The notes below the pieces were generated by a model. That model saw only the letters and a program-made list of their open reading frames with translations. It did not search any database and was not told where the DNA came from. A stretch of DNA of 64,000 nucleotides from Phaeosaccion multiseriatum (Eukaryota > Ochrophyta, other classes), in contig OZ218957.1 of assembly GCA_965112735.1 (NCBI GenBank), positions 3,100,001 through 3,164,000 on the forward strand. The letters are read 5' to 3'. Positions 50,933-61,619 of the stretch are shown here, in pieces; position 1 is the first letter of the stretch, and every line of letters begins with the position of its first letter. Made by a program: the position numbers and the translations under genes.

Positions 50933-51345
50933 TCACGCCCCCCCCCGTGCTCTTCTCAGCAGGCCGCCAAAGAGTTGCCTCACCCTGTCCCTCTTCCTCC
51001 TCCTCGGTAACATGGGTCTCCCTCCTCCCTCCTCGGCATGTCCTCCTTGTCCTTCTCCTCTCCTTGCCACCCCGAGTCCTCGGTCCTCCTCCTCGTGGTC
51101 CTGCTCCTCCTCCTTCTTATTCTCCTTCTTCCTCCTCCTTCTCCTCTTCTGTTTCCTCTTCTTCTTCTCCTTCTCCTTCTCGAGCGCTGCGTCCTTCGCG
51201 ACTGTCGCCGTGCCTTGTTGCTCTAGTGCTCTCCCTGGGCCCTTTATCTCCTCCTCCCTGTTCTTCTTATTCGTCGCCTTCATCTTGCTGTTACTGTTAT
51301 TGTTGCTGCTGCTGTGGTTGTTGCTGTGGCTCTTGTTGTTGCTCC

Positions 51346-51441
<96 letters not shown>

Positions 51442-53175
51442 CGCTGTTCTTCAAGTCGTGCTCTGCGTTCTTCGTGACAGCTGCTGCATCCTCCACTGCT
51501 GGCCGCGTGCCATTCTTCTCCTCCTCCTTCCGCTTCTCCTTCTTCTTCTTCTTCTTCTTCTTCTTCTTCTTCTTCTTCTTCTTCTTCTTCTTCTTCTTCT
51601 TCTTCTTCTTCTTCTTCTTCTTCTTCTTCTTCTTCTTCTTCTTCTTCTTCTTCTTCTTCTTCTTCTTCTTCTCCTCCTCCTTCTTCTTGTTCTTCTTCCT
51701 CTTCTCATACTCCTTCTTGTTCTTCCTCTTCTCCTCTTCCTTCTTCTGTTTGTTCTTCCTCTTCTCCTCCTTAATCTTGTTGTAGTTCTTCTTCTTCTTC
51801 CTCTCCTCCTCCTCCTCCTCCTCCTCCTCCTTGTTGTTCTTGTTCGTCTCCTTTATCTCCGCCTTCTTCTTCGTCTTCATGTCCTTCTTCTTCTCGAGTT
51901 CAGCGTCCTTCCCGACAACTGCTGAAGGGCCTTCCCCTGCCCCTTGTGCTGCTTCTTCCCCTGTCCTCGCCCCTCTCCCCTTCCCTTCCCTCGGCGGCCT
52001 TCCCCTTCCTCTTCCTCTTCCCCTTCCCCTTCCCCTCCAAAGCACAAGCCGCCCCTCGTTCCTCTCGTCCTCCTCCACACATAGCCCCTCGACATAGTAC
52101 CCCGACGCCTCTACATCCCTCCTCAGCCCCTCATCCCTCCTCAGATACGCCAGCACCGCAGGCTTGAGCAAGCCCACCCCATCTTTGGAGCCTTTGCCTC
52201 TCCCTGTGATGACTGTCAGTGGAGTGCCATCTACCGCCAACCTATCCACCAGCAGCACGTGCCGTAGGACAGCCTTGCTGCCGGGCACGGAAAAGCCGTG
52301 CAGATCCACGTGGCCCCGTTCGTCTCTCCCACCGGCATTTCTCCTCCTTCTCCTCCCCCTCCCCGCCTTCACACCTCCTCCTCCTCCCGGCTGCCATCCT
52401 CCCCTCCCCTCGCCCCCACCCACGCCCTCCTCCCTCCCGCCTCCAGCTGTTTGCTGCTGGGTGCCCCCCTCCCCATCCACTGCCATCCCCTGCTGGGTAC
52501 CCCCCTCCTTGCCCTCCTTTTTGCTCTTCCAGTGCGTCCAAAGCCCCCTCCTCAGACCCTCGGCGTACAGCGCTTCTGCTTGCTCTGGCGCATCGCTCAG
52601 CACCATGACATCCACTGCCACACGCATGCCAATCTCGTCCAAATGAATGTCCTCCCACCCACCCACTTCGACTGCGGGGGGGTGGCGAGCGTTCCCACCT
52701 TCCTCTTGCCTCTCCTCCTCCTCCTCCTCCTCCTCCTCCTCCTCCTCCTCCCTGCGGAATGGGCTCTGTCGCCCGTCCCCAGTCTGCGAATCACCAACAT
52801 GCGCATCACCACCACCACCACCCCCCCACCACCACCCACCACCACCATCGACGCCAGCCTTCGTCCTCGCACCAGCAGTTGGTGATAAAGCTGCCGCAGT
52901 AGTGGGGCCTCCTCCTCCTCCTCCTCCTCCTCCTCCTCCTCCTCCTCCTCCTCCTCCTCCTCCTCCTCGTCCACTGCCATCTCGCAGGCTATACAACAAG
53001 TCCCGTGCGCGGCCACACTCCCCGGCCTTGACGCAAGCACCGAGGACCGCACTGAGGCACACGACGTTGGGCATGACTCCGTGTGTGTGCATCTTGCTCA
53101 GAACCTCGAGGGCTAGGTCAACACGCCCGGCCTCTCTGCAAGCGTTAATGGCCTTGGTGAGGGGGGGTGGGGGAG

Positions 53176-53225
<50 letters not shown>

Positions 53226-54970
53226 GGGGGGGGGTTCGGGAGTGGGCGGGAGGTGAAAGGGGGGATTAGAGTGGGTGAATGCAAGGCTGTGTAAGGACTG
53301 GTGGGTGATTACATGGATATGAAACACTTTTGTGATTACGAAAGGTTTCGTCACTAGCGACATCAGTAAGCGAAAGCGACCGCGCGCGGATATATAGATG
53401 GGCAGATCGGTGGGTTCGGTGAGTGCGTAGGTGGGTGGACAGACTGAGGGATGCACAGATAAAAGACAGATGGACAGACACGAGCAGCGAACGAACCCCG
53501 CTCCTCCTCCTCCTCCTCTTCCCTTGCATTCATGTGACTCACCGCGGAATAGTGATACTCGGACGGCTCCACCCCACTCCCCTCTCCATGCATCTCCTCC
53601 ACAAAGGCCAGGGCCCGACGAAAGTCTCCCGCCTTGGCACAGGCGTCAATGACTGCGAGGTAGGAGAGCTCATTAGGGCGGACCAGAGGCTCCTTTCGCG
53701 CCATCATGTCATCCCACAGCTCCAGAGCTGTGCTGAGGGGCTCGCCGGAGCGGGAACAGGCCGAGATGAGCGAGGAATACACCACCACGTTTGGCGTTGT
53801 AACTGTCACTGTCACCGCCCGCCCCACACTACCGTCTGCCTTTGCACTGCCATCCTCCTCCTCCTCCTCCTCCTCCTCCTCCTCCTCCTCCTCCTCCTCC
53901 TCCTTCTGCTGCTGCTGTTGCTGCTGTATCACCAACTGCTTTTGCTGCTGCTGTTGCCTCCCTTTATCATCCCCCCCTCCGTCCATCTCCGCCAGCATAT
54001 GCATGGCCGCTTCTCTCGAGAAGGCGCCCCTCCTCCCCGCCACGTCGATGAGCGAGGCGTAGAGTATGGCGTCTGGCCAAAGACCGCGAGCTTTCATCCT
54101 GGCCAGCAGCCGCAGGGACTCCGCTTGCCGGCCCGCTCGCGCGCAAGCTATGATAGCGCCGGTGTAGCTGATGACGTCGGGTGCCATCGGGGCCATTGGT
54201 GTGCCGTCGTCTGGCCTGATCTTCTTCTCCTTCCCACCTTTCCTCTTTCGTGGTTGACTCTTCCCCTCCTTCGCCAGCCCCCCCGCCACCTCGCAATACT
54301 TGTCCTGCTCCATCTCTTTAAGGAGAGCGATGGCTTCTTTCCACTTTCCGCACTTGCCCGCTGCGTCAATGGCGGCATTGAACACAGGCACGTCGGGGAA
54401 CCCGCTGGCCTTTACCCGGCGCAGTACCCGGGAGACCCCTCTCCAGTCTCTTTCCCGGCCATACCGCCGGATTTCATTCATCGCTCGGATACGAAAGCTT
54501 CGAATAAGCTTCGGGGTGGTCAATAGAGACCCAGAAGAAGAAGGGGGTAATTGCTGACTTGGTTTGCCTTTGGTTCGGCGATTAGTCGCTTGCGCTTTCT
54601 GACCGGAGTCGCTGCCCCTGCGCTTCTCCTTCCCCTTTTTAACACGCTGGCGCTTCTTTGACTGCCTCCGCGGAGTAGTCTGGCGCTGAGAGTGTTTCGC
54701 GTCAACGCGATCGAAAGGCACAGCAGCAACAGCGGAAGCAGCAAGAGGCGGGTCCAAAGGCACAGCGGCAACAGTAGAAGCAGCATTCGTGGGCGCTCTT
54801 CGCTCTCCTTTGGCCCCCTTTCTTCGAGACTTCCGCTTCCCGCCTAAGGCTTTCCCGGAGCTTCTGAGAGCAGTTGTGGCACCTGGAATGCTTGTACGAA
54901 CATTCCTTGCCTGAAAAGGGGGGTGAGTACCACTTCGGATGTGCTGCTGCACCAGTAATAGGGCCCTCAT
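50933..54970 (-). CDS. PPR-SMR protein (pentatricopeptide repeats plus Smr domain), 2 exons
   Basis: Exons (minus) are 53543-54970 and 50933-53152, joined in phase 0 inside a PPR motif (EYHYSA, then AINACREAGRVDLALEVLSK), giving 1,215 residues. The N-terminus MRALLLVQQHIRSGTHPPFQ is basic and organelle-import-like; no ASAFAP site is seen, so mitochondria are likelier than plastid. PPR helices run from about 160 to 530: VFNAAIDAAGKCGKWKEAIA, VISYTGAIIACARAGRQAES, YLAVIDACAKAGDFRRALAF, VVCLSAVLGACVKAGECGRA. The Smr domain at about 755-835 reads HVDLHGFSVPGSKAVLRHVL, then TPLTVITGRGKGSKDG. PPR-SMR proteins bind organellar RNA; plant GUN1 has this architecture. The C-terminal 390 residues are low complexity, with very long Lys and Asn runs (51,340-51,672). 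Gly and Glu runs split the domains. Confidence 0.88.
51345..51672. repeat. TTG and TTC trinucleotide expansions in coding sequence
   Basis: A TTG run (about 51,345-51,440) and a TTC run (about 51,538-51,671) on the plus strand encode poly-Asn and poly-Lys on the minus strand near the C-terminus of the PPR-SMR protein. The opposite strand shows false poly-Leu, poly-Val and poly-Phe frames. Confidence 0.93.
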
Positions 54971-55118
54971 GCTGAGGAAGAAAGCTTGAAAGCTTGAAAG
55001 CTTTTGTTAGAGGGCGTTGATTTTTGATTTTTGACTTTCTTCTTCACGTGTTGGTGCGCGTCTTTTTTACAGTTGGCGTACACTCAAATGGCCTTTCCCC
55101 CTCATTTCCCCCCTCCTT
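54971..55118. promoter_or_regulatory. Compact divergent promoter region, PPR-SMR and plastid orphan
   Basis: Only 148 bp separate the start codons of two divergent genes for predicted organellar proteins. It contains a triple AAAGCTTG repeat near 54,981-55,001 and an AT-rich TTTTTGATTTTTGA stretch. The shared promoter is inferred from spacing. Confidence 0.4.
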
Positions 55119-56096
55119 ATGCTCGTGCTTCTGCTCGCTCCTCTGTTACTTCTGCTGCTCCTTCTCCAATGGTATGAAGTTGAGGGATTCAGTGTCCCAG
55201 CCGCGCAGTCATGTAGAGGCCGGTGTTGCCTCGAGAGAAACCGTAGTAGCAGCAGCAGCCTCAGGAGGAGCCGCTGGAGCAGCGGTAGATATAGTATAGC
55301 AAGGGCTCGGCAACGTCGTACGCGACACGACGTAAGATGGCAGGGTGCAACAACAGCATCCGCAACTTCAGCTGCAACAGCGACAGTCAAAGCCACGGGC
55401 ACAGCAGTAGAGCCGGTGCTACCTTCATTGCACCAGCCCGTCTGCCTCCCTTCTCTGAGGCAGCCACTGAGCAAACTCAGCGAGCTGCTGGCCTTCTCAC
55501 AAGGGGGAAAGGCTCGCACCGAGGAGGAGGGGGCATCCACAGCCAAGGACGGCCCTTTCGAGGCGGCGTCGGTGACTAACAAGCTAATCATGCGAGTGGC
55601 GGCGGGGGAGGGCGACATGGCGAAGGTAGGTGTGTGTACGTGAGTGTATGTGTGTGCACGCGTGCACGTGCTTGTGTGTGTGTGTGTGCGTGTGTATGTG
55701 TTTGCGTCTGCGCGCATGCGTGCATGATCTCAAAACAGAGAGAGACAACTCTTGTAGGCTCACTCTGTTGACTTGGTACAAGTGTGTGAGTATCCTCATC
55801 CCCTCGCTCTCCTCCCCCCTCCCCTCCCCACTATTCTCCTCCCCTCTCCTCTCCCCTCTCCTCCCCTCTTCTCCCTCCCTCTTCCTTGACAGGAGGAGCT
55901 ACTCTCCCCAGAGCACTGTGCCCTGCTGTGGTGGGTCACCACCCAGGTGGAGGGCACCAAGACGCTGTACCCGCCCATTGCCCCGTCGCTCAAGTTCCTG
56001 CTCAAGAAGGCGGGACTCGCGGCCCCGGCCAAGGCACTCTTGCGGCATGTTGACTCGGAGACCCACAATAGTCTCGAGCAGCAGCAGTTGGTGATA

Positions 56097-56150
<54 letters not shown>

Positions 56151-56385
56151 CGAGGGAGGGACAGCACCGCAGTCACAGATGGCAGCAGCGGTAGTAATAG
56201 TGATGGTGGTGTGCCCCGCCTCCCTCGTGCGCTGGACAAGAGGAGGGCGGTGCTGTACAGCGTGACGAGGGCCGTGAGCGAGATTGTGCTCATCAAAGTC
56301 GCAGCCAAACAGGCCGCGCAGGACCGTGGACAGAGGATGGCAGTGGAAGGAGGTGGAAGTGGAAGTCGTGGGGATGGGGAGCGAG

Positions 56386-56416
<31 letters not shown>

Positions 56417-59400
56417 TAGTGGTAGTAGCAGTAGTAGCAGAGAGGGACGTAAGAAACAAAGGTTAAGGCGGAGAGGTGGAGGCGGGGGTGGAGGAGGTGA
56501 AGGTGAAGAAGGCCCACTTGGGGAAGCATTACGCTTCTCTCTGCGACTCATCTTGGAGCAAGTACCCTCGAGAGAGCGGCACGACATGTTGCTCCTCCTC
56601 TGTAGGGGATACTTCCCTCCGCCTGGCCAAGATCCCTTCATCACCTTGCCACCACGACCACCTGCTGTCAGAGGAGGAGAAGAAGAAGAGCAGCAGCGCG
56701 GCCGTCTCGGTATTGGCCTTCTCGACCTTGGTCTCACTCGGGAGGGGGAGGGGGAAGGGAAGGAGGAAGAGGACAAGAGGGCAAGTGGTCGCATAGGTGG
56801 TGATCCAAGTCGTCGTGACTGTGACCCCATGACCTCCGTGTGGGGTCCCTCCTGGCCCAGTTTGGCCGATGCTTTCGCTCCTGCCAAGCACAAGATGGAC
56901 GAGTTGGCTCTACCCCAGGGCGACGCACGTTTGGCATTTGTATGTCTGGAGATCCCGGCGCGACTGGCGACGACGACGGGGGATGCATGTACAGGAGTTG
57001 GTGATACGGGGGTGGCCAGACTAGTGGGGCTCTTGGCCACTGCCGGCACTCGAGCGACGAAGGCGAGGGAGAGGAAAAGGGAGAGCGCCCGCACGCGAGG
57101 AGGAGCCGTCCTCAGTGGGGGGGAGAATGAGAGCCAAGCAGGAGGGCCGGTAGTTGGTGATACAGCAGCCGTTGGTGAGACAGCAGCAAGTGGTAGTGAT
57201 GCCGCAGCACTTGGTGATACAGGCGCCGACGTGGAGGGTATCCTAAAGGCCCTCCGCCGATGGGTGATGCAGCAGCTTGTGGGGGCCCAAGTCAACGACG
57301 GCAAGGGGGGGAGGCCCATGCATGACAACCCGACAGCGCCCGTCATACACAAGACGCACAAGCGGATGGTGCTCCAGCGGCGGTGTACAGCAGCAGCAGT
57401 TGGTAGTACGGCATCAGCAGGAAGAGGGAGAAAGCGGGAGGATGGCAGTGAATGGGCAGACATGGTACGCGAGGTGGGCGTGCTGGTCCTGGCCATGAGC
57501 GACGCAGCGGCGGAGCTTGATCCGAGTGGGGATAGTAACGGTAGTAACGGTAGTAACGGTAGGAACGGTAGTAACGGTAGTACGAGTGGTAGTGCTGAGG
57601 GACTGGGGGAGGTGGTGAACAGGATCATGTTCGGGGCCTCGGTACTACGGCAAATGCCTCGCTCGGACCCCTCCAGGAGGCGCTTTGAAGCGTACGTCGA
57701 CAAGTGCAACAAGTGCCGAGTTCGATACCGAGAAGTGCTGGAGATTGTGGATGGCTGCCTAGGGAGCTTTTTGGGGGTGGAGGGGGAGGGAGAGGGGGAT
57801 AGGGAGGGGAATGGCAATGGGTGGGGAGGAGGCTCGAAGGCTGCCCACACAGGGCTAGCGGTGGTGCTCGGCAGCGGGGGATGGAGGCAGCCACATCTGC
57901 TTGTGGAGTACATGAACATTCACCGGTAAGTGTGTGTGGGGTAAGGGATGATTTCATCTCTCGGCGACGGATGAGGGAGGATGGCAATGTATGGGACGGG
58001 AGAGAGACAAGGAGAAACGAGGAAGGTGCTGCTGTTTACCCGTTTCCCCTCTCCTCCTCCTCCTCCTCCCCGGCTCCTGCCCCTTGCCCCTGTCGACGTG
58101 ACTAACGGTGTCTGCCGCTGCCCCCATCCACTGCCATCCAGGAGGGCTGGGGAGCAGTACGTGGTCCCGCTGCACAAGCGCTTCCTCCGTGCCCTGCTCC
58201 GTCTGTCGGACGAAACCGTCGAGGACATTCGCTTCAAAGACCCGCTCAACGCCAAGCACCTTAAGGTGAGTGTGTTGGTGATACGCAGATAGACACCGGG
58301 ACAGGGAGGGAGAGAGGGAAAGATGAGAGAGAGAGACTGAGAGAGCGGAGTGATATATATATATATATATAGAGAGAGAGAAAGAGGGAGCCTTCTTCCT
58401 TTGCACCACCTCCCTCCCTCCTTCCCTCCCTCTGTCCGCCCCTCCCTCCCCTACCTCCTCCCTCTCATCTCACTCCTCCCTCCCTCCCTCCCGCCCTCCC
58501 TCCCTCCCTCCCTCCCTCCCCACCCTCCTTTCGAAGGCGTGTGGCGAGCGTGTGAGCGCGCTGTGGAGTGCCCCTCCCCACTCCTCCCTCCTCCCCGGCA
58601 CCGCAGACATTGAGGCCCTGTTCATGATGGGTGAGGAGGTGAGTTGGTGCCCGGACAGAGAGAGAGAGAGGGGTGTAAGGACAGAGATAGAGGGTGTCAG
58701 GACAGAGAGAGAGAGAGGGGTGTCAAGACAGAGAGAGAGAGGGGTGTCAGGACAGAGAGAGAGGGGTGTCAGGACAGAGAGAGAGAGGGGTGTCAGGACA
58801 GAGAGAGAGAGGGGTGTCAGGACAGAGAGAGAGAGGGGTGTCAGGACAGAGAGAGAGAGAGAGGGGTGTCAGGACAGAGAGAGAGAGGGGTGTCAGGACA
58901 GAGATAGAGAGGGGTGTCAGGACAGAGATAGAGGGTGTCAGGACAGAAAGAGAGGATGTCAGGACAGAGAGAGAGGGTGTCAGGACAGAGAGAGAGGGTG
59001 TAAGGACGGAGGAAAAGGGTGTCAGGACAGAGAGAGAGGGTGTCAGGACAGAGAGAGAGGGTGTAACAGGTGGTGTTGGGAGGCCATCCACTCGTCATCT
59101 CGATGCCCACTTATCTCCCTCTACCCCTCCCTCCCTCCCTCTCCCCCTCCCTCCCTCCCTCCCTCTCTCCCTCTTCCCCCCCCCCCCCTCCCTCCTTCCC
59201 TCACTCTCTCCCTCTCCCCCTCCCTCCCTCCCTCCCTCCTTCCCTCACTCCCTCTCCCCCTCTCCCTCCCTCCCTCCCTCCCTCCCTCCCTCCCTCCCTC
59301 CCTCCCTCAAATCGTTGACTTATTGTCCAACCCTACAGGTGCGGTCTTGTCAGGCCATTCACTTGTCCTACATGTTCCAAAACAAGGCGCTGCTTGCCTA

Positions 59401-61022
59401 TGTGCTGCAAGGCAACACGAGGCTGCTGACGGTGGTCAGGGGGACTGGGGCGGGGGGGATGGCAGTGGATGGACAGGCACAGGGGCAGGACCAGAAGCAG
59501 GAGCAGAGGCAGGGGCACGAAGGCGGCAGCGGAAGGGGCAGTGGTAGCGATAGAGGCAACAAGAAGGACAGCAGCGGGGGTGGTACGAGTGGCGGTGTGA
59601 GTGGTGGGATGGCAGCCAATGGCGGCGGTAGGGGGGGCAAGGTGCTCGCTCGAGCGGTGCTACGCTTACTGCTACGGAGCGACTCTCGAGATGCCGTGCT
59701 GCTGCTCGACGAGGTTTACTACGCGGCGGGGAAGGAGCCGGTGTACGAAGAGGATATCCGGTGAGTGTCAGGACTTTGAGTGTGAGTGTCAGGACGTTGA
59801 GTGTGAGTGTCAGGACAGTGAGTGTGTCAGGAATGGAGCATCAGTGAGGGCGGGACGGGTGTGAGTGGGTGAGTGAGTGAGTGAGTGAGTGAGTGAGCGA
59901 GCGAGCGAGTGAGTGAGTGAGTGAGTGAGTGAGTGAGTGAGTGAGTGAGTGGGCGAGTGAGATCCACGAAGAGAGAGAACACTCGTGAGAAGAGTTGGCT
60001 GGAAGTGAATGGTGGTAGAACGCAGGAGAGGAGAGAGGGAACGTATCCAAATCTTCTCCCGTACACCCGTATACTGACTCCGGCCCGTGCTGGTGCTTCG
60101 CCCTCCCCTTCTGCTGCCATCCCCTCGCCTTCTCCTCCCCCCCCAGGCGGCAGGCAGCCCAAACCTCTGCCGTGCTGGGAGTCCCCTGGTGCACAGCCTC
60201 GAGCTCGCTGCCGAGGATCAGAGGGACAAGGGCAGGTCTCACTGAGAGCAGCAGCAGTAGTAATAGTGGTAGTAGTAATCCTAGTACTAGTAGTGGTAGT
60301 AGTAGTGGTAGTAGCAGTAGCAGCAGAAGCAGTGACGGCTGTGCGAGCGGGACAAAGTACGGGTTTCCCGCGGTGGAGCTGGTGGAGGTTTCCGGGGTAT
60401 CACGTTGGTTGTACTCAGACGCCGCCAAAGGTGAATGAACACATTTAGAGAGATGGAGGGAGGAAGGAAGGGAGGAAGGGAGGGCGAGGGGGGGAGGGAG
60501 GGAGGGAGGGAGGGAGGAAGGAAGAACGGAAGGGAGGGAGGGAGGGATCCACTTGACTGATGACCTGGTTACCCTGTTACCCTGCCTGACTGGATCCACT
60601 TGACTGATCACCTGGTTACCCTGTTACCCTGCCTGATTGAGCTCCTCCTCGGCCTCCTTGTCCTTGCCTGCCACCATCTTGCCCCCCTTAACACGCACGC
60701 ACTCACGCACACACCCACCCACGCACCTACACACACGCACCCACACGCAGGGGTACTGACGGCAGTAACATGGAGGAAGCAGCTCAAGCGTGATGACGCG
60801 CTGAAGAGGGACGGTGAGGCAGACAGGGAGACGGAGACGGCTTTGGAGGCGGCACTGCGAGAGAAGAGGACAGAACCAAGAGACCTACGATTTACCGTGC
60901 AGGACGAGTGTTTGCTCTTCAGAGAGGAGGAAGGGCAGGAGGTGGTCGTTGCTGCTATTCGGCTTGAAGAGGAGGAGGAGGAGGAGGAGGAGGAGGAGGC
61001 AGGAGTGGAGCGAGGGGCGTAA
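55119..61022 (+). CDS. Plastid-targeted orphan protein of 1,247 residues, 7 exons
   Basis: Exons are 55119-55625, 55893-57925, 58142-58265, 58537-58638, 59339-59760, 60147-60430 and 60751-61022, all GT-AG with consistent phase. The start [16 protein letters not shown], then QWYEVEGFSVPAAQ, is a strong signal peptide with an ASAFAP-like Phe, so the protein probably enters the complex plastid. Conserved-looking blocks alternate with Gln, Ser, Gly and Glu runs: EELLSPEHCALLWWVTTQVE, LYPPIAPSLKFLLKKAGLAA, ALRFSLRLILEQVPSRERHD, YVVPLHKRFLRALLRLSDET, QAIHLSYMFQNKALLAYVLQ, VLRLLLRSDSRDAVLLLDEV, and AVELVEVSGVSRWLYSDAAK. I do not recognise a family. The repeated Leu-rich helices suggest an all-alpha scaffold. 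Introns carry GTGTCAGGACA minisatellites, GTGA runs and CCATC-type motifs. Confidence 0.78.
58660..59065 (+). repeat. GTGTCAGGACAGAGAGAG minisatellite in intron 4
   Basis: About 17 tandem units of 20-28 bp share the core GTGTCAGGACAGAGAGAG (with AAGGACAGA variants) and fill the 5' half of the intron after the donor at 58,639. A CCCT/CTCC polypyrimidine tract fills the 3' half. Confidence 0.93.
59761..59950 (+). repeat. GTGAGTGTCAGGAC units and GTGA run beginning at a splice donor
   Basis: Intron 5 begins at the donor with GTGAGTGTCAGGAC. It repeats that unit three to four times and then passes into a GTGA tetranucleotide run at about 59,860-59,950. It joins two of the repeat types of this window in a single intron. 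Confidence 0.9.
60545..60638. repeat. 47-bp tandem duplication in intron 6
   Basis: GGATCCACTTGACTGATGAC and the following CTGGTTACCCTGTTACCCTG are repeated starting at 60,545 and 60,592, with one or two changes. A GGGA-type run precedes it. Confidence 0.9.
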
Positions 61023-61619
61023 CAGCAGCAGGAACAACAGCAGCATCTACAGCAGTTGGTGATACCAGTTTTTTTTGGCTTGGCGCGACGGGGGTGTGGA
61101 AGGGAGGGTCCGGAGCGGCATTGGTACGGCGTGGACGATTGAGGAGATGGGAGTGACTGCCTCGGCTTAGGGGGGGGTGGGGAGGATGGCATCTGCTAGA
61201 CAATAATAAGTAGTAAAGTAAAAGGTTAGTCCCTTCCCTGAAGCTTCCCCAGCCCTACAGTATGAGCGTGTGCCTTGCTGCATAACATTATGTCATTATG
61301 TCAATATTATGTGTTGCACTTTGATTGAGAGCGTGTGCCTTGCTGCATAACATTATGTCAATATTATGTATTGCACTTTGCATGAGAGCGTGTGCCTTGG
61401 CCTTGCTGCCGTTACATGCAGTTGCAGCACGCCACGCCCCTTGGTCGGAGGTGGGAGATGGCAGCAGACGGCGCGGATCCCCGCAACAACGAAGGCAGCG
61501 GCGGAGATGAGCACTTGCTCGTGAAGGAGGGCCTTAACCTCTTATCTGTGCGCTATTCCCCCCCCCCCTCCTGCCTATGGCTTTGGGGTGATTGCTTCCT
61601 CTTCCTTCCTTCCTTCCTT
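61023..61619. other. Convergent 3' flank with an AT-rich direct repeat
   Basis: This is the 3' flank of the plastid orphan gene and of the minus-strand right-edge gene. AGCAGTTGGTGATACCAG occurs at about 61,052. Direct copies of an AT-richer unit beginning GAGCGTGTGCCTTGCTGC lie at 61,264-61,323 and 61,329-61,380, with a partial third at 61,386. No gene is supported. Confidence 0.55.

Noticed and set aside
51012-51925. Plus-strand poly-Leu, poly-Phe, poly-Val and poly-Cys frames
   Set aside because: They are antisense shadows of the TTG and TTC expansions in the PPR-SMR gene. The minus frame has PPR and Smr motifs; these have none.
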